From contig JAIRZC010000165.1 in NCBI GenBank assembly GCA_031267455.1, positions 1-7,836 of the forward strand: a stretch of 7,836 nucleotides of DNA. The letters run 5' to 3'. This stretch comes from Accumulibacter sp. (GTDB lineage: Bacteria; Pseudomonadota; Gammaproteobacteria; Burkholderiales; Rhodocyclaceae). The translations under genes and the position numbers were made by a program. A model generated the notes under the pieces. The model saw nothing but the letters and a program-made list of their open reading frames with translations. It was not told the DNA's origin and ran no database searches. Below, piece after piece: positions 1 through 6,781 of the stretch (positions are counted from its first letter, which is position 1; every line of letters starts with the position of its first letter).

Positions 1-2226
1 CAGATCGGTAATCGCCGACAGAAGGACGCCGAGCAACGTCGCGCCGGCCTTTACCCCCCCCTCGCGCAGGAAGATCGCGTAATTGACGCTGACGCACAAA
101 ACCAGCATCAATCCCAGGATATTGAACAGCGTCATGGGAATTCCGAAATAACCGAAGGCGCTCGCCGACAGGGCCATCGACAACAGGGCCGGCATCAACA
201 GATAGACCGACTGCGCGGCGCCGTAACGCGCGAAGAGGAGAACGCCGATGAGGCCGACCGCGCAAAAAAGCCAGACCCGCCCCGTTTCGCGATAAAGCCG
301 GAAAAGACGCGATACGCTGCCCGCCTTATCCACGAAGTCGACGCCTTCGAGTTCCCCGGCGAGCGTCGTCAGCGCCTCGACGCGCCCGATGTCGCGAATA
401 TCCTGGAGCGATACGATCGACGCGAAGCCTCCCGGGGTTTCTCCAAGCCAGAGGTCCCGGTACGGAAGCGAAAGCGGCGTTTTCAGCCACTCGTCGATGC
501 CGAGGAATTTTCCTTCCGAATCATCGAAAACCTCGCTCAGGCGATCCGCCGCGCTTTCGTACAAACCGGCGTCGGAAAGGATGCGCCGAAAACCTTCCCT
601 GTCAGCGAACACCTTTTCCTTCCAGAAAAGACGGTTTTGCGCCTGCCGCTCGCGCGAGGGAACGAAGGAAGAGATTCCCTGGTAGCCCGCGATAACACCT
701 TCGGCGCGCAATTCGGACAGACGCGCGGAAAGCCTCTCTTCGTTGACGAGCAATTCTTCCGGCGTCTTGCCTTCGACGAGAAAAAACTGACTCCCTCCCG
801 AATAGCCGGTCAGCGCGCGGATGCGCGCTTCCTGTTCCGCAAGAGCGGGCGAGCGCGAAACCAGAAGATGCACGTCGTCATTCCAGCGAACGGCAAAAAC
901 CCCCGGCAGCGCGACGGCGAAAACCGCCGCGGCGGCGCCCAGGCATTTCTTTTTTCCGACGTTCGCAAAAAACCAGTCGAGCGCTTTCTGGAAACGTTCG
1001 ACGACGGATATCCCTGCCCGAGTGTCGGGCGAATTCGTCAGAAACGGCAGGAGCAAGAGTACCGTGAGCCAGGTCGCGACCAGCCCCGTCATCGAAAACA
1101 CCGAAATCTGCGCGAGCGCCGGAAAAGGCAGAAGCATCAGCGCGCCGTAGCCCAGAAGACCGACGACCAGCGCCGTCGTCAGTCCCGGCGCGATCCGGCG
1201 CAAGCCGGAAGCGGCTTCCCACGAGTCGCCCGCGCCCAGGCGCGCGGAAAAATACTGGATTGGATAATCGATCGCGTCGCCTATCAGGCTCGCTCCAAAA
1301 ACGAGCGTGATCAGATGGAGTTCGCCAAAAACGAAAACGCTCGACACGGCGGCGGTCAGGACACCAAAACCGACGGAAAGAATCCCCAGGGCCAGCGGCG
1401 CGAAAGAACGGAAAGCCAGGTAGAGTAAAAGGACGATGCAGACCGTCGAAACCGATCCGATGAAGTCCATCTCGCCCTCGGCGTCCGCGCGCGCCGCGTC
1501 GGCATAAAAAACCGTCCCGGCGCGCAGGATTTCGGCGCCCGGAAATCGCTCGCGCACTTCGCGCTCCGCTTCTCGTACCGACTCGACCAGGCGCCGGGAA
1601 ATCGCGTCATCGTAAGCGCGGCCAGACAATTCGCCGGCGGCAAGTCCCCATACACGTCCCTCGGAACGCGCGGCGAGCACGCCGCCCTCAGGCTCGAGCT
1701 TAAGATTTTTCAGCGGAAGGTCGGACAGCCAGGCGTCGAGCACACCGAAAGGATCGTCTTCGACGGGGAACGAGACTTCGAAACGAAAAGGCGCGTAAAG
1801 CTTGCGCCGCAAACGCTCCCGCGCATCGATTCCCTGCGCTTCGAAAGCTTTGCGGTCGGTCTCGCTCAGGAAATTGAAGCGGTATTCCAGGTAAATTCCG
1901 GTGACTATTCGCGGGTTGAACGGAGGAATCTCGAACCCGATCTGCCGAAAAGACCCGCTTTCCCGAAGAATCTTCGCGAAAAGATGAAGCGCCTTCCCCG
2001 TGTCTTCCAGGCTCGAAGTTCCGACCAAAAAAACCGCCCGGCTTCCGTTGGCTTGCGCAAGCTTCTCAATCGCCCGCTCGGCCAGGGGGTTGCGCTCGGT
2101 CGGCGGCAAAAGGGCCAGAAGATCGGTCTGCAAGGGGACGCGCCGGGAAAAAAGGTCGAAGCCGCCCACCGCGACGGAAAGCGCGAAGATCAACCAGACA
2201 AGGGCGCGCCGGCGCAGGAGTCTCAT
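1..2226 (-). CDS. MMPL/RND-family exporter of the aryl polyene cluster (partial, 3' end beyond window)
   Basis: Inner-membrane exporter predicted to move the finished or lipid-linked polyene towards the periplasm and outer membrane, probably powered by the proton gradient. The frame is open for 742 codons from ATG at 2226 and runs off the left edge. A basic N-terminus precedes membrane segment 1 (about residues 8-24). A periplasmic domain follows (about 25-255), then a block of five predicted helices (about 256-397), helix 7 (about 428-446), a second periplasmic domain (about 447-650) and the start of a second helix block (652 to the edge). This duplicated layout is typical of MMPL proteins. 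The first block keeps the family Asp-Tyr pair (D320-Y321 in GDAIDYP), while the equivalent second-half position is Asn-Tyr (N715-Y716). The start overlaps the LolA gene's stop as ATGA, and an AGGA ribosome site lies 6 nt upstream (2233-2236). It corresponds in place and type to ApeM of described clusters. The substrate is inferred from context. Confidence 0.93.
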   Translation of the reverse strand, partial: MRLLRRRALVWLIFALSVAVGGFDLFSRRVPLQTDLLALLPPTERNPLAERAIEKLAQANGSRAVFLVGTSSLEDTGKALHLFAKILRESGSFRQIGFEIPPFNPRIVTGIYLEYRFNFLSETDRKAFEAQGIDARERLRRKLYAPFRFEVSFPVEDDPFGVLDAWLSDLPLKNLKLEPEGGVLAARSEGRVWGLAAGELSGRAYDDAISRRLVESVREAEREVRERFPGAEILRAGTVFYADAARADAEGEMDFIGSVSTVCIVLLLYLAFRSFAPLALGILSVGFGVLTAAVSSVFVFGELHLITLVFGASLIGDAIDYPIQYFSARLGAGDSWEAASGLRRIAPGLTTALVVGLLGYGALMLLPFPALAQISVFSMTGLVATWLTVLLLLPFLTNSPDTRAGISVVERFQKALDWFFANVGKKKCLGAAAAVFAVALPGVFAVRWNDDVHLLVSRSPALAEQEARIRALTGYSGGSQFFLVEGKTPEELLVNEERLSARLSELRAEGVIAGYQGISSFVPSRERQAQNRLFWKEKVFADREGFRRILSDAGLYESAADRLSEVFDDSEGKFLGIDEWLKTPLSLPYRDLWLGETPGGFASIVSLQDIRDIGRVEALTTLAGELEGVDFVDKAGSVSRLFRLYRETGRVWLFCAVGLIGVLLFARYGAAQSVYLLMPALLSMALSASAFGYFGIPMTLFNILGLMLVLCVSVNYAIFLREGGVKAGATLLGVLLSAITDL

Positions 2227-2867
2227 GGTTTTTCCTGGGAAGTCCCCTCGAAGAGCGCCTGCTCATCCTCGGAAAGCGCAACATCGCCGCGTGCTCCGGA
2301 AAAACGGATTTCCGAACGATCTCCAAGCGCCTCGTCGATCACCAGGCTTTCGATGAAGCGCGATCCCGAAACGCGCATTCCCGACAAAAACCGCGCCAGA
2401 GGTTCGCGTTTCGGAAGGAGGGAAAGCTCCCAGGATATCGGTTCGCCGCCCTCTCGCTCGATGGAGGTTTTTCCACGCGCGTCGAAGTAATCTTTCAGCA
2501 CCTGCGTCTCCGCGCTCAAAAGCGCGCGGAAAATCCGGGCGGTTTGCGCAAACCCCGAAAGCTCGGACGAAGCGCGCTCCCGCCGCGTCCCGTCGCCGCC
2601 AATTTCGACGACTCGTTCCTCCCCAAGGACGTAAGTCATCCGGTAGGGATACTCGATCGCCCACAGAACGCCGTGACGCCGTGAAAAAACCAGGCGCCCG
2701 GACAGACGCAGTGGCCGCTTGAGCGAACGAATCGTTTTTATCTGCTCGAAATTCGCGCGGATCACCGGCGCCTGCTCAACGCTTTTCGCGATGCGCGCGA
2801 GCGAAGCGTCGTCGACGGCCCATGCGTCAAGGCACAGTAACAGAAAGAAAAAAACCGCTTTTTTCAT
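2223..2867 (-). CDS. LolA-like outer-membrane lipoprotein carrier (periplasmic), aryl polyene cluster
   Basis: A 214-residue periplasmic protein of the LolA fold. Family members shuttle lipidated cargo across the periplasm; in aryl polyene clusters the homologue (ApeL position) is thought to help carry the lipid-linked pigment, which is not proven. The first 17 residues form a Sec signal peptide: two lysines, a Phe/Leu-rich core, and AWA as the probable signal peptidase I site. C12 is preceded by Leu, so there is no lipobox and the protein should be soluble. LolA-like signatures follow: NFEQIK (39-44), a Gly-Arg beta strand (57-61), and LWAIEYP (68-74). I chose ATG 2867 because it directly gives the signal peptide and overlaps the thioesterase stop as ATGA; the frame stays open further upstream, but that part lies inside the thioesterase gene and does not look like protein. 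No clear ribosome site is visible, so translation probably depends on coupling. It overlaps the exporter by 4 nt. Confidence 0.88.
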   Translation of the reverse strand: MKKAVFFFLLLCLDAWAVDDASLARIAKSVEQAPVIRANFEQIKTIRSLKRPLRLSGRLVFSRRHGVLWAIEYPYRMTYVLGEERVVEIGGDGTRRERASSELSGFAQTARIFRALLSAETQVLKDYFDARGKTSIEREGGEPISWELSLLPKREPLARFLSGMRVSGSRFIESLVIDEALGDRSEIRFSGARGDVALSEDEQALFEGTSQEKP

Positions 2868-3283
2868 CCGGCGGCCGCTTTTTTGACGTTTTCGAGCACG
2901 ATTTTGGGAGAGACAAATTGCAATTCGCGCGTTTTTGCGTCGACGGCAACCTGTACGGTATAGGCTTTGGTCATTTTCGCTCCCGTCGGCGCGTCGCTGA
3001 TGAGATAAGCGATCTTGATCCGGTTCTCGTATTCGAGCAGCCGCGCTTCGACGCGCAGCTTCTGTCCATAGGAAGCCGGACGCACGTATTTGACGTGACA
3101 TTCGACGATCGGCCACAAATAACCCGACGATTGCATTTTCGGGTAGTCGTAGTCGATGAGGCGCAACAGCTCGCAACGCGCGATTTCGAAATATTTGAAA
3201 TAGTGCCCGTGCCAGGCAAAATCCATGGCGTCGACGTCGTAGAAAGGAACTTCGACTTCGACGCTGACCGACAGTTCATTCAT
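2864..3283 (-). CDS. Acyl-CoA/ACP thioesterase, 4-hydroxybenzoyl-CoA thioesterase-like hotdog fold
   Basis: A cytoplasmic 139-residue single hotdog domain, the usual length for the 4HBT/YbgC family, which hydrolyses acyl-CoA or acyl-ACP thioesters. The N-terminal motif is FYDVDAMDFAWHGHYF (residues 14-29), with the F-x-D-x-D pattern and a following HGHY. D16 or D18 is the likely catalytic acid at the position of the active-site Asp of Pseudomonas 4-hydroxybenzoyl-CoA thioesterase. A middle strand block (ECHVKYVRPASYGQ, 61-74) and a C-terminal strand (about 104-115) complete the fold. In aryl polyene clusters the homologue (ApeK position) is thought to release or proofread polyene chains on the carrier protein; this role is inferred here. 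The start overlaps the end of the ammonia-lyase gene by 8 nt and the stop overlaps the LolA-like gene by 4 nt, so the four genes probably share one mRNA. No strong Shine-Dalgarno sequence precedes the start. Confidence 0.88.
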   Translation of the reverse strand: MNELSVSVEVEVPFYDVDAMDFAWHGHYFKYFEIARCELLRLIDYDYPKMQSSGYLWPIVECHVKYVRPASYGQKLRVEARLLEYENRIKIAYLISDAPTGAKMTKAYTVQVAVDAKTRELQFVSPKIVLENVKKAAAG

Positions 3284-4829
3284 TCGGATACAGATCCCAG
3301 CGGCGTTCCCGGATCATCGATACCATTTTGCGCAGGTCGTTTTCCATCGCCCGATCCTCTTCAACGAAATCGAAAAACCGGAAAATATCCTCGACAAAGC
3401 CTTGTGGGGCCGCCTCCATTCCGGGGAATTCCGCGCCCGCCTGACGTCCACGCAACGCGATACCCTGCGCGCACGCCAGCGCGAGCGCGGCGGCGGCCTG
3501 TTCGGTCAATTCGAGGACGCGCAGGGCATCGCGCGCCGCGATCGTACCCAGGCTGACTTTGTCCTGGTTATGGCATTCCGTCGAGCGTGAAAAAACACTT
3601 GCGGGCATCGTCAGCTTCAAAGCCTCGGCCGTCCATGCCGAAACGGCAATCTGCACCGCCTTGAAACCGTGGTTGATCGCCGCCCTCTCGGCGAAGCTCC
3701 CCGACAGGTTCGCGGGAAGACCGCCGTTGTAGCGGCCATCGACGAGAAGAGCGAGTTGCCTGTCCATCAAATCGGCCAGGTTGGCGACGCCCGTCTTCAG
3801 CGCGTCCATCGCGAAAGCGATGTGCCCGCCATAAAAATGCCCGCCGTGCAGGATCGCGGGCTCGTCGGCATCGACCAGGGGATTGTCGTTGGCACTGTTC
3901 AATTCGTTTTCGATGTCGCGGCGCATCCAGCCGAGCGCGTCGCGGGTAACGCCGATGACGTGTGGCGCGCAACGGATCGAATATCGATCCTGCAAGCGAG
4001 CCTCATTCGTCCCCGCGGACGCAAGATCGTCGAAAATCCAGGCGGCGGCTTCGTTCTGTCCGGCGTGCCGTTTCGCGGCGAAAAGACGAGGATCGAAATG
4101 CCCGCGGTTCCCCCGAAGCGCGATCACCGAAAGCGCCGTCAAGCGCGAACAAAGCCGCGTAAGATATTCCGCGCGCGTCCAGGAAAAGCACGCGAGCGCC
4201 GTCATGACCGCCGTTCCGTTCATCAGCGCCAACCCTTCTTTCGGCGCGAGGCGCAACGGGGAAAGGCCGATTTCCTTCAAGACGTCTCCGGCGTTCCGCT
4301 TTCGGCCCTTGAAAACGACATCGCGCTCGCCGACCAGCGCCGCGGCCACGTAGGAAAGCGGCGTCAAGTCGCCGCTCGCGCCGACCGAGCCTTCCGAAGG
4401 GATGAAAGGAAGCGCGCGGTTCCGGATCAGCGCCAAAAGCCGTTCAAGGAGTTCCCAGCGCACGCCCGAATAACCCTGCGCAAGCGAATTCAGGCGGCAG
4501 ACGAGTACCGCGGCCGTCGAATCCTCGTCGAGGTATTCGCCCAGGCCGCAACCGTGATAGCGCAAGAGATGGAGCGGCAGTTCGTCGACGAGTTCCGGTG
4601 GAACGCGGACGGTACACGAATCGCCGTAACCCGTATTTACACCATAGACGACGCCGTCTTCCGCCAGGAGGTCCGCGAGGTATTTTGCGCCGCGCGCGAC
4701 CCTGTCGCGGAACTCCGGACGCGTCGACAAGCGAAGCGCCGCTTCTCTCCTCGCTACGCGCGCGACATCCTCGATGCGCAGACGGCCCTCGCCGATGACG
4801 ACTTCTTCGGATAAATCTTTCGTTTTCAT
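3276..4829 (-). CDS. MIO-dependent aromatic amino acid/histidine ammonia-lyase
   Basis: A full-length 517-residue cytoplasmic lyase of the HAL/PAL/TAL family, which removes ammonia from an amino acid to give the aryl-acrylic acid. The Ala-Ser-Gly triplet that cyclises to the MIO group is A151-S152-G153, within GSVGASGDLTPLSY. Other catalytic features are present: Y62 in the YGVNTG loop, N204 in MNGT, QDRYSIRC (280-287), ELNSANDNP (309-317) and a C-terminal NQD (421-423). NQD is the form of phenylalanine/tyrosine lyases, whereas histidine lyases have QEDH there, so I favour an aromatic substrate. The substrate-selectivity pair is Y91-H92, which matches neither the Ser-His of HAL nor the His-Leu of the Rhodobacter TAL. 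In flexirubin-type clusters such a lyase supplies coumarate or cinnamate for the aryl head group. ATG 4829 is preceded by GGAG at 11 nt, a rather long spacing. The gene sits between GT/AT and thioesterase and overlaps the latter by 8 nt. Automatic labels of hutH would probably be misleading, as no histidine-degradation genes are nearby. Confidence 0.95.
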   Translation of the reverse strand: MKTKDLSEEVVIGEGRLRIEDVARVARREAALRLSTRPEFRDRVARGAKYLADLLAEDGVVYGVNTGYGDSCTVRVPPELVDELPLHLLRYHGCGLGEYLDEDSTAAVLVCRLNSLAQGYSGVRWELLERLLALIRNRALPFIPSEGSVGASGDLTPLSYVAAALVGERDVVFKGRKRNAGDVLKEIGLSPLRLAPKEGLALMNGTAVMTALACFSWTRAEYLTRLCSRLTALSVIALRGNRGHFDPRLFAAKRHAGQNEAAAWIFDDLASAGTNEARLQDRYSIRCAPHVIGVTRDALGWMRRDIENELNSANDNPLVDADEPAILHGGHFYGGHIAFAMDALKTGVANLADLMDRQLALLVDGRYNGGLPANLSGSFAERAAINHGFKAVQIAVSAWTAEALKLTMPASVFSRSTECHNQDKVSLGTIAARDALRVLELTEQAAAALALACAQGIALRGRQAGAEFPGMEAAPQGFVEDIFRFFDFVEEDRAMENDLRKMVSMIRERRWDLYPNE

Positions 4830-4840
4830 CGTAAAATCAA

Positions 4841-4844
4841 CTCC
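4841..4844 (-). promoter_or_regulatory. Probable ribosome binding site of the ammonia-lyase
   Basis: On the minus strand GGAG stands 11 nt before ATG 4829. The spacing is longer than the usual 5-9 nt, which may mean modest initiation. It lies just downstream of the hairpin at 4853-4876. Confidence 0.45.
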
Positions 4845-4852
4845 GGTTCGCG
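4843..4852 (-). repeat. Copy 2 of a shared 10-mer (CGCGAACCGG, minus strand)
   Basis: Identical to 6783-6792. It overlaps the GGAG ribosome site of the lyase by two bases and follows directly after the leader hairpin, so its distance to the start codon differs from copy 1 (13 nt against 1 nt). The function, if any, is unknown. Confidence 0.3.
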
Positions 4853-4876
4853 CTGCCTCTTCTCAAAGAGCGGCAG
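4853..4876 (-). repeat. Inverted repeat / hairpin in the lyase leader
   Basis: On the minus strand CTGC and CTCTT pair with AAGAG and GCAG around a TGAG tetraloop, giving nine base pairs with a two-base bulge (C and G). It ends 23 nt before the lyase ATG, just ahead of the GGAG site, so it could affect access to the ribosome site. No U-run follows in the direction of transcription, so it is not an intrinsic terminator. Confidence 0.45.
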
Positions 4877-5008
4877 AGCAAAATCTCCCTTTGCGACCCC
4901 AGGTCTCTTCCGAAAAGCCAAGGCCGACCCACCCTTCAAGCGATAGGACCGAGAGCTTTGCCAGACTCGACCCGATCGTCTCGAAGGAAAGGCGACGCAT
5001 TTTCTCGG

Positions 5009-5032
5009 AGCTACTGGCCCAGGCCAGCAGCT
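5009..5032. repeat. Eleven-pair inverted repeat next to an A8/T8 tract
   Basis: AGCTGCTGGCC and GGCCAGTAGCT (minus strand) form an 11-pair stem with a single G-U wobble and a 2-nt centre (in RNA the loop would open to about 4 nt). The wobble makes the minus-strand transcript pair better than the plus-strand one, which has an A-C mismatch. On the plus strand eight T (5039-5046) follow after six bases, giving a weak terminator-like shape pointing against all the genes. Its most likely role is as an mRNA structure in the operon transcript or as a protein-binding palindrome. Confidence 0.45.
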
Positions 5033-5075
5033 ATTCGCTTTTTTTTGAGTGAAAACCCGTCCCGGACTGCCTTTC

Positions 5076-5093
5076 GCTTCGACCCATCGAAGC
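5076..5093 (-). repeat. Perfect 7-bp hairpin just after the GT/AT stop codon
   Basis: GCTTCGA and TCGAAGC form a perfect stem around a TGGG tetraloop on the minus strand, beginning 8 nt after the TAG of the GT/AT gene. No T-run follows, so it is unlikely to terminate by itself. It could mark or protect an mRNA 3' end. Confidence 0.5.
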
Positions 5094-5101
5094 CCGACAG
5101 G

Positions 5102-6781
5102 CTAATCTTTCCCGTTTTCGTCCGGGCGTCGCCAGAAGTCGTAAAAATTGAACCACTCCATCGGCGCCATCCGGCAATAATATTCGAGCCGTTCGACGTA
5201 TCGCCGCATATAGCTTTCAATACGCGCGCGGCGACACGAGCGCGGAAGCTCGATTTTATCGGCAAAACGCTCCAGATGGACACTGAAACGCTCCCCCTGC
5301 CGAAAACAAAAGAACAAATATACCGGACAAGCCATCAACGAGGACAAAATGAAAGGCCCCTGCGCGAAAAACGCCTCATCGCCGAGAAATTTTATCGGCA
5401 GCACCCGATCGGAATCGAAAGGCGGCGTGCGGTCTCCGACGATGACGACGAGTTCGCCGCGGTCGATTTTTTCCTTGAGCAGGATCGCAGTTTCCGGCCC
5501 GATGCGCGAGACCTGAACGAGCCTGAGACCAAAGCCGGCGTTGGCGCGTTCCAGCATCGTGTTGAAACGCGGCGCGTGATCGGTATAGACGACGGCATTG
5601 ACCGCCACGCCCTCGTTCAGGGCGACCGCGCGCATGAGTTCGATATTTCCGAGATGCGAGGCGATCCACACGGCGCCGGTTTTGGACGCCGCGATCCTCG
5701 CAAGCTCGGCATGGTCGGAAAAATCGATTCGTCCCTCGAAGTCTTCCCCCGCCCACGCGGCCAGCCTGTCCATGAGCGCGTGCCCGAAGGAAAGCATGTG
5801 CCTGAAACTCGCCCAAAGCGCGGGCGGGCCGGCGCGGCCCTGACCGGACGCGCCGGCCCGGCGCAGGAAGGCCATCGACGCTTCACGCGCCTGCCTTCCG
5901 GTAACGAAGAAATACGCGACGAGCGGGTAGACGAAAAGGCGCGCCGTCCGTTCTCCGAAAAAACGATACATCGCGAAAAAGAAACTCGTACCGATCCCAC
6001 AGCCGCGCTCCGCGAAATCCGACCAATGGCGCGCGCGCCGGCGCGTGGAAAACTTCCGAAACAAGAGCGGCGGAATGCGCGGCAACATTCCGGCGAACAG
6101 GCGAACATGCGTCCATGAAATCCTCAGGTTGTCCCTGATCAGGTCGAAATGCGAAATTCCGTCCGGAGGATAAACGACACGCGTCGAAACCTCCCTGGCC
6201 GGCACGCCATCCCAAAGCATGCGGACGAGAATTTCCACGTCGAAATTCATGCGCTCGGGCAGCCGGACACGATCGACCACCCTGAGCGCGCGCGCCAGCG
6301 GATAAACACGAAAACCGCACATCGAATCCGGAGCGTGGAAGCTCAGGGTTTCGACACCGACCCAGAAATGCGTGACACGGCGTCCATAAAGCCGCTTGCG
6401 GGGAATCGATTCATCATAGACTGGGCGTCCGCAGACCAGCGCGGCGGGATCGGCTTTGGAAAGCGCCAAAAAGCGCGGAACGTCGTCCAGGTCGTGCTGA
6501 CCGTCGGCGTCGACCTGTAGCGCGTGCGTGAATCCGGCGCGCGCCGCTTCCCGCATTCCGAGCATGAGCGCGGCGCCCTTCCCCCGGTTTTCCGGGAGAC
6601 GAAAAAGACGCGCGGAAGGAAAATCCTCCGCGACGCGCTTCAGCACGGCCTGCGTTTGCGCGTCGCTCCCGTCATCGATGAGGTAAACGTCCAGACCACG
6701 GGCGGAAAGCGACTCGACCGTCGCGCGTATACTTTTCCAGTGATTGAAAACCGGGATCAGGAAGCAGTATCTGAAATTCAT
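5102..6781 (-). CDS. Bifunctional family 2 glycosyltransferase / LpxL-type lysophospholipid acyltransferase
   Basis: A two-domain protein of 559 residues. Residues 3 to about 240 form a GT-A glycosyltransferase of family 2: DDGS at 36-39, the nucleotide-sugar/metal motif DAD at 91-93 (DADGQHD), and CGFRVYP at 155-161. From about residue 252 to the end it is an LpxL/HtrB-like acyltransferase: the catalytic H-x4-E motif is H376 to E381 (SHLGNIE), with GDRTPP at 449-454 and WFNFYDFW at 543-550, both usual in this family. No clear membrane-spanning segment stands out; peripheral attachment to the inner membrane is likely. This fusion is a marker of aryl polyene clusters (ApeJ position), where it is thought to help attach the polyene acyl chain to a sugar- or lipid-containing anchor; donor and acceptor are unknown. 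ATG 6781 is forced by an in-frame TGA 15 nt upstream, although no ribosome site is visible. The stop is amber (TAG). Gaps of 109 nt before and 272 nt after set it apart from its neighbours. Confidence 0.93.
   Translation of the reverse strand: MNFRYCFLIPVFNHWKSIRATVESLSARGLDVYLIDDGSDAQTQAVLKRVAEDFPSARLFRLPENRGKGAALMLGMREAARAGFTHALQVDADGQHDLDDVPRFLALSKADPAALVCGRPVYDESIPRKRLYGRRVTHFWVGVETLSFHAPDSMCGFRVYPLARALRVVDRVRLPERMNFDVEILVRMLWDGVPAREVSTRVVYPPDGISHFDLIRDNLRISWTHVRLFAGMLPRIPPLLFRKFSTRRRARHWSDFAERGCGIGTSFFFAMYRFFGERTARLFVYPLVAYFFVTGRQAREASMAFLRRAGASGQGRAGPPALWASFRHMLSFGHALMDRLAAWAGEDFEGRIDFSDHAELARIAASKTGAVWIASHLGNIELMRAVALNEGVAVNAVVYTDHAPRFNTMLERANAGFGLRLVQVSRIGPETAILLKEKIDRGELVVIVGDRTPPFDSDRVLPIKFLGDEAFFAQGPFILSSLMACPVYLFFCFRQGERFSVHLERFADKIELPRSCRRARIESYMRRYVERLEYYCRMAPMEWFNFYDFWRRPDENGKD

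Larger units (their letters stand above)
4830..5101 (-). other. 272-nt non-coding, structured gap between GT/AT and ammonia-lyase genes
   Basis: This is the longest gap in an otherwise packed gene row. I see no convincing gene in it: the minus-strand frame that runs in phase after the GT/AT amber stop is open for 91 codons, but its codon choice (AGA, CGA, TTA, AGT) and its Arg/Ser/Trp-rich product look non-coding. It holds three inverted repeats (5076-5093, 5009-5032, 4853-4876), a run of eight A on the minus strand (5039-5046), and the lyase ribosome site. I could not pick out a convincing -35/-10 promoter. It most likely acts as a leader, processing site or promoter region for the lyase-thioesterase-LolA-exporter group. 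Confidence 0.6.

Noticed and set aside
637..1428. Plus-strand open frame of 263 codons opposite the exporter
   Set aside because: Charged, repetitive Arg/Gln/Lys-rich product. The minus-strand frame gives a clean membrane-protein pattern over the same DNA.
2831..2836. Lipoprotein signal (Cys12) in the LolA-like protein
   Set aside because: Leu precedes the Cys where Gly, Ala or Ser is needed, and an AWA signal peptidase I site follows at residues 15-17.
2223..3176. Longer 317-residue version of the LolA-like protein
   Set aside because: The extra 103 N-terminal residues lie inside the thioesterase gene in another frame and are Arg-rich. Starting at 2867 gives a proper signal peptide and an ATGA junction.
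3669..4814. Plus-strand open frame of 381 codons opposite the ammonia-lyase
   Set aside because: It is antisense to a lyase with every catalytic motif intact, and its product is Arg-rich without recognisable domains. Long antisense frames are expected in GC-rich codon usage.
5009..5046. Intrinsic terminator on the plus strand
   Set aside because: The stem has an A-C mismatch in this direction, six bases separate it from the T8 run, and no plus-strand gene ends there. Kept only as an inverted repeat.
5011..5283. 90-residue minus-strand frame spanning the GT/AT end and the gap
   Set aside because: Most of it overlaps the GT/AT coding sequence in another frame, and its basic, Ser/Arg-rich product has no family features.
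4958..6118. Plus-strand open frame of 386 codons opposite the GT/AT gene
   Set aside because: Antisense shadow: low-complexity Arg/Glu-rich product, no domain, no ribosome site, and the minus strand encodes a clear two-domain enzyme.
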